DNA of 16,437 bases from CAYFJO01 sp964343305 (GTDB taxonomy: Bacteria > Planctomycetota > Planctomycetia > Pirellulales > Pirellulaceae): positions 1 to 16,437 of the forward strand of contig CAYFJO010000227.1 in NCBI GenBank assembly GCA_964343305.1, given 5' to 3'. The translations under genes and the position numbers were made by a program. Shown piece by piece: positions 8,363-15,861 of this stretch (position 1 is its first letter; the number at the start of each line of letters is the position of its first letter). The notes under the pieces are model-generated. The model worked only from the letters and a program-made list of their open reading frames with translations. It was not told where the DNA came from and searched no databases.

Positions 8363-8657
8363 TCGCCGTGAAGACCTTCAACGCGCTCGGCGCTGGTCTT
8401 TGCCGCTCGCCGATGCTTCCGAAAGGCGTTCCTGCACGCAGCGATTCTCGGTAGAATGCCGTGCTGGCACCGACTGCTGGCATGACCAAAGTGACGATCT
8501 TCAACGGATTTCTTCCACCCAGGTGAAGCGGACGAGCATGAATAACCGATACTACTAAAGCAACCACTTCAGCCACCTCAACCGCTTCAATCGGTCCTAT
8601 CAGTTGGTGGCGTTGCGACGCGTTCCCACCACACCATCATCCTACCCAGCTCTTGCG
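8363..8657. other. Spacer before the TPR-barrel gene, no gene recognised
   Basis: About 295 bases separate the coiled-coil gene from the next start. Short frames exist on both strands but none has a recognisable product, a ribosome site or codon use like its neighbours. A loosely repetitive stretch with CCACTTCAGCC / CCGCTTCAATC-like units lies at about 8560-8595. I see no clear hairpin terminator after 8362, so the two genes may still be co-transcribed. Confidence 0.3.
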
Positions 8658-10232
8658 ATGTCTCACCGAGTCTGTTCCATGCACTGCGCCGCCGTGATAC
8701 TGGTGTGCGTGTGCAGCCTGCAAGCGGCTTCCGGGCAGGATCCGGAAGCGGTCCCCAGCGATGAAATTGACAAGGCTATTGAATCGACCTTGCGGTTGGG
8801 ATTCATTGAACTACAAGAAGGCAACTACGCGGATGCTGAGGATTCCTTTCGTACCGTGCTTCAGTACCGGCCGGACCGCGTCGAAGCCATTCGCGGTCTT
8901 GCTGCGGCACTCAACAGACAGGGTCGCCAAGTTGACGCCATCAACGTCTTGCAAGACGGGGCGCGACGAGCACCCGATAACGCGCCGATTCGCGTGGAAC
9001 TCGCGCAGTTGAGCATCGCCCGGGGCCGCTGTTGCGCGTCCCTATCGTGGCTGGAGTCGGCTCAATCGCTCGATCCGGACTTTCCCGACATCGATTACTG
9101 GTTTGGACGGGCTCATCTGGTTTGCCGACATCCGATGTTGGCACTCAACGCGTTTTGCCGCCATCAGCCGTCCAATGAAAACATGCGATACCTGCGTCAA
9201 CTGGGACTTGGAACAGCCTACGGCAACTTGGGTTTGCAAAGCCAGGCCGTAGGGCAATTCAATCGCGTGATTCGCCACGCGGATGAGAACCTCGCTCAGC
9301 AGGCGCGAGAAATCCGCCGGCAACTGGACAACGCCTACTTTGGCCGAGCCTACACCCATGGATCGCTAAGAGTCAGCTACCGCTACGACGACAACCCAGC
9401 CGTCATTCCCGAAGCGAACGTCTTTGGCCTGCCGCTGAATTCGAGCCCGTCATCAGGCAACCTTTATCTGGTTCAACTCAGTCACGACGTCCTTCGCGAG
9501 TACAATCATTCGATCACCGCCGGTGCAACGTTTCTGCAGGTCGACAATCATCGTGGTTCGATTGACCCGTTTGATACCGCGGATATCGGAGCATTCGTCG
9601 CCGACGCGCGTTCGGGAATCTGGCATGGCCGCATCTATCAGCGCGTACTTCGCGCCGACTACGACTACCTTTGGCTGGGCACGAATCCGTTTCTGCAACG
9701 TTTCAACTTTACACCCAGTTGGACCGTGCAGCAAAACAATTGGGAGTCGATCACGCTGCTATTTCGCTATTCGCATCTCGACTTCGTCCGGCAAGGCGCT
9801 GGCAACAACACGCCGTTTGACCAAGACTCGGATAACTTCATGACAGGTCTGTCGAAACAGTGGCGATGGGAATGCCCGGATGTGAGCTTTTCGTTTGGCT
9901 ATCAGTACAACAACAACGTGTCGGACGGCGCGAACTTCGACTATCAGGGGCATCGCATCCTGGCCGGCATCGGCTGGGAAATCACGGAGCGATTGACTGC
10001 AAGAGTGAACGGCGGGATCCACTTTCGTGACTATCAGAATCCCAACTCAATCGTGGGAATTGTCAGAAATGACGAAGAATACACGGCTAGTGCGGCCCTT
10101 CAATACGAAGTTCGCGACGATGTGTTCTTGACGATCCAATACAACCGCGACCGCAACGATTCGATTCTGCAGAACAATGATTACTCGCGGGACGTTTGGG
10201 ACGTTGCGATCGAGTACCGACTACCGCAATGA
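8658..10232 (+). CDS. TPR-repeat protein with C-terminal outer-membrane beta-barrel
   Basis: The 524-residue product has a signal peptide (residues 1-26, ending near AASGQ). Residues about 43-235 form tandem TPR units, with hallmarks such as LGFIELQEGNYADAEDSF, LRQLGLGTAYGNLG and A/P residues at the helix turns. Residues about 240-524 alternate polar and aromatic residues as in outer-membrane strands (SLRVSYRYDDN, SFSFGYQYNNN, AALQYEVRDDVFLTIQY, AIEYRLPQ), so a barrel of about 14 strands is likely. Periplasmic TPRs fused to a barrel occur in exporters such as SLAM (DUF560) and exopolysaccharide exporters such as BcsC and PelB. The size fits SLAM, but I cannot claim that family. Start: ATG 8658 is chosen; ATG 8679 also works and TTG 8604 is less likely. 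It may handle the secreted protein encoded just upstream; that is inference. Confidence 0.75.
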   Translation: MSHRVCSMHCAAVILVCVCSLQAASGQDPEAVPSDEIDKAIESTLRLGFIELQEGNYADAEDSFRTVLQYRPDRVEAIRGLAAALNRQGRQVDAINVLQDGARRAPDNAPIRVELAQLSIARGRCCASLSWLESAQSLDPDFPDIDYWFGRAHLVCRHPMLALNAFCRHQPSNENMRYLRQLGLGTAYGNLGLQSQAVGQFNRVIRHADENLAQQAREIRRQLDNAYFGRAYTHGSLRVSYRYDDNPAVIPEANVFGLPLNSSPSSGNLYLVQLSHDVLREYNHSITAGATFLQVDNHRGSIDPFDTADIGAFVADARSGIWHGRIYQRVLRADYDYLWLGTNPFLQRFNFTPSWTVQQNNWESITLLFRYSHLDFVRQGAGNNTPFDQDSDNFMTGLSKQWRWECPDVSFSFGYQYNNNVSDGANFDYQGHRILAGIGWEITERLTARVNGGIHFRDYQNPNSIVGIVRNDEEYTASAALQYEVRDDVFLTIQYNRDRNDSILQNNDYSRDVWDVAIEYRLPQ

Positions 10233-10276
10233 GCAACGTTTCGTATGGCTATGATGGAAAGCCCATCCGGCGATCA

Positions 10277-10860
10277 TCACGGCGAACGTACCAGTTGGTA
10301 GGATAGCGCTGCGATTAACGCTGCAGGCGGAAGCGTCAAAATCCACGCCGTGAGAATCCGGCCAATCATTTTCCAACGGACGTCGGCGGTTGTCGCTCCG
10401 ACTCCGAAGATGCCACCGCAGCTTACGTGCGTTGTAGAGACGGGCACACCAAGTCGACTTGCGCCGATGACGATCTAGCCGGTGACCAGATTCGCCGTGA
10501 AGCCTTGGCCTGCGTTCATCGGTGTGATTTTGTGACTCATCGTTTCCGCGACCCGCCGAGCGGCAATGAGGCCGCCGAGCGCGATCACAACGCCGACTCC
10601 CGCGCCGCCCCAGACGTTCGACAGGCTTGCACCGGCGATGAGAAGCGCCGTGATCTTGGGTGTGTCGTTCAATCCGCGAGTGAATGAAACGAGGCCCGCG
10701 GACAAGTAATGCATCACGTTTAGCAACATCGCCGCGTTAATGCCAAGCGCGTGTCCGCCGTATCGGCGCTGGCAGGTGACTCCAGTGCCAAGCGACGCCG
10801 TGAATCGCTGTGCTTCGACCATCGCGACGTCATCGGACAATAGTAGGATGATAGCAGTTT
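10277..10860 (-). pseudogene. Inorganic phosphate transporter (PiT family) fragment, broken
   Basis: Read on the minus strand, the C-terminal half of a PiT-type phosphate permease is plain: QRRYGGHALGIN, then LSAGLVSFTRGLNDTPKI (the PiT signature), a hydrophobic segment, MNAGQGFTANLVTG, and after a stop codon IVIGASRLGVPVSTTHVS, which is the second PiT signature region. The frame then continues to a TGA at 10277-10279. Two lesions are visible: an in-frame TAG at 10475-10477 in the middle of the second repeat, and loss of the N-terminal half, since family similarity ends near 10860, where DUF547 upstream sequence begins. Intact members have about 10 membrane segments and export or import phosphate with H+ or Na+. 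This copy should not make a working transporter. Confidence 0.8.
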
Positions 10861-11006
10861 TCCAGCAAGTCTTCGAAAACTTTGGCAAAGCGTATGCGGA
10901 TTCACAGACGTGCGGCATTGGGGATTCGATAATCTCACCATTCAATCTACTGTTCCCGTGTCGCGAAGGTGGAACCTTTGCGGTCAAACCAAGTAAGGAG
11001 ACGACC

Positions 11007-12113
11007 ATGTTGTTCAAACAAACTCGAATCTTGATTGTAATTGCGATCGCGGTCGCATGCGCATTTGCGGCCGTCCAGGGCGCGTCGGCCGCGAACGTCG
11101 TCGTCGGGCGCAAAGTTGCGTCGTCAAGCCGCGTTTCGATCGACAGGATCGACCATCGTGTTTGGGATGCGCTGTTGCAGAAGTACGTCGACAGCAGCGG
11201 CAACGTGGATTACACAAGCTGGAAGGCATCCGCGGCAGACGTGAAGGCGCTTGACGGCTACTTGAGCACGCTGTCGATGGCCGAACCGAAGATACGTGCT
11301 AGTCATGAAGCCAAACTGGCGTTTTGGATCAATGCTTACAACGCAGTAACGGTCAAAGGAATCTTGCGCGAATACCCAGCCACGAGCATTCGCAACCACA
11401 CGGCCAGATTCATCGGCTACAACATTTGGAAGAACTTGCTGTTGATCGTCGGCGACGAGACGCCATCGCTGGAAGGAATCGAGCACGAGATTCTCCGCAA
11501 GACGGGCGAGCCTCGGATTCACTTTGCGATCGTTTGCGCCTCACACAGTTGCCCGCGTTTGCTCAACATGGCCTACACGGCGGACAACTTGGAAGCGCAG
11601 CTCGTCGCCAACACTAAACACTTTTTTGCCAACCCAGAGAACTTTCGTTGTGCCAGCGGAGCGCTTTATCTTTCGTCAATTATGAAGTGGTTTGCAACCG
11701 ACTTCGGAAGCGACTCGGCCGCGCAGTTACGAACGATTGCTCCGTATCTGCGAGATCGCGCGATGCGAACGTCAGTACGCGTGACCCGCCGGCATGGAAG
11801 GAAGAAATTGAATTCCGTTGATCCCAACGAGTGGGTCGATCAACACGGCGACTTTCTCTATCGCCTTGCGTTGTCGCGGCTTCGCAACTCTGAGGCGGCC
11901 GAGGTAGCTGTGCAAGAAACGTTTGTCGCGGGTTTGCGGGCTGCCGAACAATTCGCGGGCAAGGGCTCTGAACGTGCCTGGTTGCTGGGAATCTTAAAAC
12001 GAAAAGTCATCGACTTCGTTCGGGCATGCAACCACCTAGGATTACTTGAACCGGATCGACTCGCCGCAAGTGTCGACCGGCCAATCTGTAAATCAGAAGC
12101 GGTCGTGGCTTAA
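11007..12113 (+). CDS. DUF547 protein fused in frame to ECF sigma-70 region 2
   Basis: The 368-residue product has a signal peptide (residues 1-29, ending near ASAA) after a strong ribosome site (AAGGAG, 10995-11000). Residues about 46-255 are a DUF547 domain: FWINAYNAVTVKGIL (106-120), HFAIVCASHSCPRL (172-185) and SSIMKWFATDFG (223-234). Its normal ending, usually a Y-D-W-S/A-type segment, is absent. From about residue 270 the sequence becomes an ECF sigma factor region 2: WVDQHGDFLYRLALSRLR, VQETF (302-306), then ERAWLLGILKRKVIDFVR (322-339). Region 4 is missing. As written, an exported protein would carry a cytoplasmic transcription-factor domain, which makes little sense, so the fusion is probably a recombination scar and the DUF547 part may be inactive. 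DUF547 function is unknown. A GGAACC box at 10971-10976, similar to ECF -35 motifs, precedes it. Confidence 0.8.
   Translation: MLFKQTRILIVIAIAVACAFAAVQGASAANVVVGRKVASSSRVSIDRIDHRVWDALLQKYVDSSGNVDYTSWKASAADVKALDGYLSTLSMAEPKIRASHEAKLAFWINAYNAVTVKGILREYPATSIRNHTARFIGYNIWKNLLLIVGDETPSLEGIEHEILRKTGEPRIHFAIVCASHSCPRLLNMAYTADNLEAQLVANTKHFFANPENFRCASGALYLSSIMKWFATDFGSDSAAQLRTIAPYLRDRAMRTSVRVTRRHGRKKLNSVDPNEWVDQHGDFLYRLALSRLRNSEAAEVAVQETFVAGLRAAEQFAGKGSERAWLLGILKRKVIDFVRACNHLGLLEPDRLAASVDRPICKSEAVVA
11808..12113 (+). pseudogene. ECF sigma factor fragment (region 2 only)
   Basis: This is the 3' part of the fused frame. It could be translated on its own from TTG 11808, which has a GGAAGGAAG tract at 11796-11804. 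The encoded 101 residues hold the region 2 helices (core binding and -10 recognition, with the Trp of RAWL) as in planctomycete ECF sigma factors, which are usually about 180-200 residues long. Region 4, needed for -35 binding, is absent, and the convergent isomerase gene starts only 22 bases after the stop. The fragment is therefore unlikely to be a normal sigma factor; a short region-2-only protein that binds RNA polymerase remains possible. Confidence 0.6.
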
Positions 12114-12135
12114 GGGTCGCCCGATGACTCGCTCG

Positions 12136-13023
12136 TCAGAGCTTACCCTGGGCACGCTTCACCATCGAAGCGAACAAATCGACTTGCTTGGCGAGTTCTT
12201 CAACGGGGTTCTTGGGAATTCGGCCGTCTTCCAGCATGACCCAGCCAGCGTAGTCGTCGGCGACCAGCAGGTCGATAAGCTTTTGATAGGGATATTCTTT
12301 GCTGTCCAGCGGTCGGACGTGGCACGTCGCGCCGAAGCGTTTGGATACTAGCTTGTAGTTGTATTCGAGCCCTTTGCCTTGCAGATCTTGTGCGTTGGAA
12401 TTCCAGCAGATGGCCACGTTTTCGTTGTCGGCCACGTCTAGGATTGCTTTGATCGTGGGCAGTTCGGCACATTGGCCGTGGACTTCGAGACGAATTTGCT
12501 GGCCAAAGCCGGTGGCGTATTCGCCCAGCTCGTTGAGCGCCTTGCCGATTTGCACGATCGTCTTTTCGCGCGGAACGTCTTTGTGGAAACGATCTGGTTT
12601 GACTTTCACGCCCGTGCCACCGACGTCGCGGCTCAGGCGGACAAATTCTTTGGTGGCTTCGATCGCCTTTTTGACGACCGCCGGGTCGGGGTTGTCGAAG
12701 CGTTCGTTGCTGCCGATGCCGACCAGCGTGACGTCGCTGTCGTTGAAGCGTTTGACGACTTCTTCGCGCTGCTTGGTGTTGAGTGTGCGTTCGACGCCGT
12801 GCTTGTGCGTCGTTCGCAGTTCGACGCCTTGGACCTTCGCGGTTTCGCAATTCTTGATCAGCGTCGGCAAGTCCCAGTCTTTGGCCCATTGATAAGTGAC
12901 CAGGCCATAGGCCATGTTCAACCCACGTTTGGGGGCGGCGAGCAGCGGACGGCCCGCAATAGAACTTGCCGCCAGCATGCAGCCGGCCGTTTTGAGGAAA
13001 TTACGGCGAGTTGGATTTGGCAT
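12136..13023 (-). CDS. Tat-exported sugar phosphate isomerase/epimerase-like TIM barrel
   Basis: The 295-residue product has a twin-arginine signal (TRRNFLKTAG, residues 5-14, then a hydrophobic stretch to about 29), so it is folded in the cytoplasm and exported. The rest is an AP-endonuclease-2/xylose-isomerase-type TIM barrel: GVELRTTH, IRLEVHGQ, AICWNSNAQD and VMLEDGR mark strand ends where this superfamily keeps metal ligands and catalytic Glu. Members isomerise or epimerise sugars or act on 3-keto-sugars; the exact substrate is unknown. Start: ATG at 13023 has AAGGAAG upstream (TTCCTT at 13031-13036 on the plus strand). An upstream extension would run through the hairpins at 13044-13142 and is rejected. 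It is the last gene of the PQQ/oxidoreductase operon. Confidence 0.88.
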   Translation of the reverse strand: MPNPTRRNFLKTAGCMLAASSIAGRPLLAAPKRGLNMAYGLVTYQWAKDWDLPTLIKNCETAKVQGVELRTTHKHGVERTLNTKQREEVVKRFNDSDVTLVGIGSNERFDNPDPAVVKKAIEATKEFVRLSRDVGGTGVKVKPDRFHKDVPREKTIVQIGKALNELGEYATGFGQQIRLEVHGQCAELPTIKAILDVADNENVAICWNSNAQDLQGKGLEYNYKLVSKRFGATCHVRPLDSKEYPYQKLIDLLVADDYAGWVMLEDGRIPKNPVEELAKQVDLFASMVKRAQGKL

Positions 13024-13043
13024 CGCTGACTTCCTTAAGTTGC

Positions 13044-13142
13044 TGACTTCCGAAGTCTTCTTCGACTTCGGAAGTCTTTGTGTAAGCATGCAGTCAAATA
13101 TCAAAGTCAGACTTCCGAAGTCGAAGAAGACTTCGGAAGTCA
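13044..13142. repeat. Two mirror-image hairpins (34-bp inverted repeats)
   Basis: At 13045-13076 the arms GACTTCCGAAGTC and GACTTCGGAAGTC form a perfect 13-bp stem with loop TTCTTC. At 13110-13141 the same arms enclose the loop GAAGAA. Each 34-base block (13044-13077 and 13109-13142) is the exact reverse complement of the other, with a 31-base spacer. They sit between the oxidoreductase stop and the isomerase start. There is no T-run after the stems, so they are not classic terminators; they could stabilise mRNA, lower isomerase expression, or be a mobile palindromic repeat. Confidence 0.9.
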
Positions 13143-13151
13143 ATGGTCAGA

Positions 13152-14420
13152 TTAGATCGTCCAGGGTTTGCGATGATCCCGATCGACCCACGGGGCAGCT
13201 TCCTTGTCGTCGACGATCTGCTCGGTTTTGGGATCCCACTTGATCTTTCGACCGAGGCGAGCGGCAATGTTTCCCAAGTGGCAAGCCGTTGCGCTGCGGT
13301 GGCCAATCTCGACGTCGCAAATCGGGTTCTGGCGGCTCTTGATGCAGCTCAGGAAATCTGCATGGTGGTTTTTGCTCTGATACAGACTTACGTCGTTGTC
13401 GCCGATGGGCTCTTTGATGATGTCGCCCGGATCGCTCGTCAACTTGCCACGATTCACGTAGATCTTGCCCTTGTCGCCGATGAACGTGGTGCCCATCGAA
13501 ATGTCCTTCTGGCCTTGGCCAACGATCATGGTGATGTCGCCAGGATATTTGTAATTGATGCGGACGCTCTCGGTAACGTCGTGCCATTTCTTCGGATGGA
13601 AACCGACCTTTTCCGCTTCGATTTCAAGCGGGCCCGATGCGTCCATGCCCATTCCCCAATGAGCGATGTCGATGTGATGGGCTCCCCAGTTGGTCATCTG
13701 GCCGCCGGAATAATCCCAGAAGAAACGGAAGTTGTAGTGGACTCTTTTTTGGTTGTACGGACGGAATGGCGCCGGACCGAGCCACATGTTATAGTCCAAG
13801 TTTTCTGGTGGATCGGAATCGGGCACGGTCCCGTTCTTGAACGGATGATTCGCTCCAGCGATGCCTGCCAGCACGGTGTGCAGCTTTCCAATCCTTCCCG
13901 ATCGAACCAGTTCGCAAGCGTAACGAAAATTGCCGGCCGATCGTTGTTGCGAGCCGGTTTGCAGGACACGTTTGTTCTCACGAGCCGCTTCGACCATTTT
14001 GCGGCCTTCGACAATGGTCAGCGTCAGCGGCTTTTCGCAGTAGACGTCTTTGCCTGCTTGCATCGCGTGAATGGCGGTGATCGCGTGCCAGTGGTCGGGT
14101 GTCGAGATTACCACCGCGTCGATGTCCTTTCGATCGAGCAACTCCCGGTAATCAGAATAGCCTTTCACATCGCGGCCGCGTTTGGAGACTTCTTTCGTGG
14201 CACGGTCCAAATGCGCCGCGTCAACATCGCAAAGCGCGATGGCCTGGTTGGAAAACCCTCGCAAATTGCCCCGGCCTTGACCGCCGAGCCCGATGTGCCC
14301 CGTGTTGATTTGTTCGTTCGCGCCAAAGGCGGACATGGGAACAAAGTAAGGCACAGCCACAGCGCCTGCGGCAGCAGCGGATGTTTTCAGAAAGTCACGA
14401 CGTGTTTTTTGGTTCGACAT
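13152..14420 (-). CDS. Tat-exported Gfo/Idh/MocA-family oxidoreductase
   Basis: The 422-residue enzyme begins with a twin-arginine signal (TRRDFLKTSA, residues 6-15, then an Ala-rich hydrophobic stretch to about 33). The Rossmann nucleotide motif GLGGQGRG is at residues 44-51, the family signature CEKPL at 128-132, and the substrate-side motifs DYSGGQ (236-241) and NWGAHHIDIAHW (244-255) follow. It should oxidise or reduce a sugar or glycoside using NAD(P), probably tightly bound, in the periplasm, as in glucose-fructose oxidoreductase. It starts only 5 bases after the stop of the upstream beta-propeller gene, and its ribosome site (GGAG, CTCC at 14432-14435 on the plus strand) lies inside that gene, so translation is probably coupled. 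The length and motifs are complete. Confidence 0.93.
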   Translation of the reverse strand: MSNQKTRRDFLKTSAAAAGAVAVPYFVPMSAFGANEQINTGHIGLGGQGRGNLRGFSNQAIALCDVDAAHLDRATKEVSKRGRDVKGYSDYRELLDRKDIDAVVISTPDHWHAITAIHAMQAGKDVYCEKPLTLTIVEGRKMVEAARENKRVLQTGSQQRSAGNFRYACELVRSGRIGKLHTVLAGIAGANHPFKNGTVPDSDPPENLDYNMWLGPAPFRPYNQKRVHYNFRFFWDYSGGQMTNWGAHHIDIAHWGMGMDASGPLEIEAEKVGFHPKKWHDVTESVRINYKYPGDITMIVGQGQKDISMGTTFIGDKGKIYVNRGKLTSDPGDIIKEPIGDNDVSLYQSKNHHADFLSCIKSRQNPICDVEIGHRSATACHLGNIAARLGRKIKWDPKTEQIVDDKEAAPWVDRDHRKPWTI

Positions 14421-14425
14421 ATTGT

Positions 14426-15661
14426 CTATTTCTCCTCGATTCGATAGAGATGTGTTTCTGTTCGCAAGATTAATGATTTTCCGGTGACCGCTGGCGACGC
14501 CATAAAGCCGGCGTCCAGTTGGTTCACCGCGACTTCGTCGTACTCGCGTCCGGGGCGGATCACCGTAGTTTTACCTTCGCGGCTGAAAAAGTAAATCTTG
14601 CCGTCGGCAAAAATGGGCGACGCTGAGTATTTTCCCGCAACGCGTTGCTGCCAGACCATCTCGCCAGTTTTCGCTTCCAGGCAGGTCGCAACTCCGTCGT
14701 GGATCATGTAAACCAAGCCGTCGATCAACAATTGCGACGGCATCGAAGGGACGCTTTTCTTGACGATCCATTTGACGTGAGTTTCCGTCACGTCGCCTTT
14801 GCCATCGGGGCTGACAGCGTAGAGTTGTGCTTTGCCAAAGCCGGTGTTGATGAAAAGCAATCCCTGGCCAAACAGCGGGCGTGCTGTGGCCGAGTGCTCT
14901 CGATAACGGAGCCGCCAGATCTCGTCGCCATTGGCGGGATCGTATGCGATGGTGGCCTTCGCCGCGGGACTGATCAACTGTTGTCGGCCATCGACTTCGA
15001 TCACGATCGGCGTGCAGTACGCTTTCATGAAGTCACCATTGTCCGTGCCGAAATCGATGTCGCGGTCCTTCTTCCAAATGGTTTTGCCTGTCGTTTTGTC
15101 GAGCGCGACGATGTATTGATAGTCGTAGCCGTCGTAGTGTACGATCAACATGCCGTCGAACAGAATGGGCGACGAGCCGGGACCTCGCCAATGGTTGCAC
15201 GGCAAATCGCGCCGCTCCCAAATCGTCTTGGCCGTTTTCGTATCCAGGCAGGCCGTTCCGTAACTGCCGAAGTGAACATACACGCGTCCTTCCTCGATGA
15301 TCGGTGTGGGCGATGCATAGCTGTTCAACGAATGGCAAAATTGCGGCTCGTCGTTATGAACCAGTTTGATATCGTGGACGATTTTTCCAGAGTTCTTATC
15401 CACGCAGATGGCAAACATTTCGGTGCCATCTTCCGTCGCGGTGCCAAACCAAATCTGATCGCCCCACACGACGGGTGAAGACCAGCCACGGCCGTGGATC
15501 GCTGTTTTCCAAGTGACGTTTTTCGACTCACTCCACTCGCTTGGCAAGCCAGTCGCATCGCTGCTGCCATCGCCAGACGGACCACGGAATTCCGGCCAAT
15601 TCTCTGCCGCAGAAATAATCGAAAAGGCTGAAAGAACGAAAAGAAGAATGGCTGCTCGCAT
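14426..15661 (-). CDS. Secreted PQQ-like beta-propeller, first gene of the sugar operon
   Basis: The 411-residue product has a signal peptide (residues 1-19, ending at ISAAEN) followed by NWPEFRGPSGDG, the standard opening of planctomycete PQQ-like propellers. Blade repeats with the T/S-G-x-x-x-W pattern are seen, for example DKTTGKTIWKKD, DPANGDEIWRLR and EAKTGEMVWQQR. Start: ATG at 15661 follows an AGGGA-type ribosome site. It heads a minus-strand operon with the oxidoreductase (5-base gap) and the TIM barrel. In such operons the propeller may be an electron-transfer or scaffold partner of the oxidoreductase, but that role is inferred, and cofactor binding is not proven by the sequence. Confidence 0.9.
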   Translation of the reverse strand: MRAAILLFVLSAFSIISAAENWPEFRGPSGDGSSDATGLPSEWSESKNVTWKTAIHGRGWSSPVVWGDQIWFGTATEDGTEMFAICVDKNSGKIVHDIKLVHNDEPQFCHSLNSYASPTPIIEEGRVYVHFGSYGTACLDTKTAKTIWERRDLPCNHWRGPGSSPILFDGMLIVHYDGYDYQYIVALDKTTGKTIWKKDRDIDFGTDNGDFMKAYCTPIVIEVDGRQQLISPAAKATIAYDPANGDEIWRLRYREHSATARPLFGQGLLFINTGFGKAQLYAVSPDGKGDVTETHVKWIVKKSVPSMPSQLLIDGLVYMIHDGVATCLEAKTGEMVWQQRVAGKYSASPIFADGKIYFFSREGKTTVIRPGREYDEVAVNQLDAGFMASPAVTGKSLILRTETHLYRIEEK

Positions 15662-15861
15662 TTTCTATCCCTGGAGTGAGAGGATTGGTAGGTGGGATAG
15701 ATTATAGCCGGAAACTGCGGGCGTGTGTGATCGAGAGAAAGGAAAAAGTGGTCGATTAACGATTGATGATTAGTGAATGTAGATTTGTGAAGTTGGATTA
15801 GAAATCACTTCGAACATCAACAATCATCAATCGGTATTCGCCATTCCATTGCTTAATCAGA
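15662..15861. repeat. Spacer with 12-bp inverted repeat
   Basis: CGATTGATGATT (15760-15771) is exactly complementary to AATCATCAATCG (15822-15833), with 50 bases between. The stretch is A/T-rich and repetitive. It lies downstream of the small secreted protein gene and upstream of the sugar operon, so it may serve as a weak terminator or be a worn repeat. The sugar-operon promoter must lie here too, but I could not identify boxes. Confidence 0.4.

Noticed and set aside
8175..8558. 127-codon plus-strand frame extending into the spacer after the coiled-coil gene
   Set aside because: Most of it overlaps the coiled-coil gene in another frame, and the tail has no ribosome site or recognisable features.
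10475..10477. Read-through of the TAG as pyrrolysine in the transporter
   Set aside because: The gene also lacks its N-terminal half, and nothing in the window suggests a pyrrolysine system; a nonsense mutation is simpler.
10475..11203. A 242-residue minus-strand protein starting upstream of the PiT fragment
   Set aside because: The part above about 10860 has no PiT similarity and runs antisense through the start of the DUF547 gene; it is a chance extension of the pseudogene frame.
12472..13029. 185-codon plus-strand frame opposite the TIM-barrel gene
   Set aside because: Antisense shadow; the minus-strand gene has a Tat signal, ribosome site and barrel motifs.
13044..13142. Possible CRISPR repeat pair
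   Set aside because: There are only two units, in opposite orientation and each internally palindromic, with one short spacer and no cas genes.
13143..14447. Long open frame (434 codons) on the plus strand opposite the oxidoreductase gene
   Set aside because: It lies fully antisense to a gene with complete family motifs, has no ribosome site and no recognisable protein features; high-G+C codon use on one strand commonly leaves such open frames on the other.
14645..15478. 277-codon plus-strand frame opposite the PQQ-like propeller
   Set aside because: Antisense shadow of a clear propeller gene; no domain or signal peptide.
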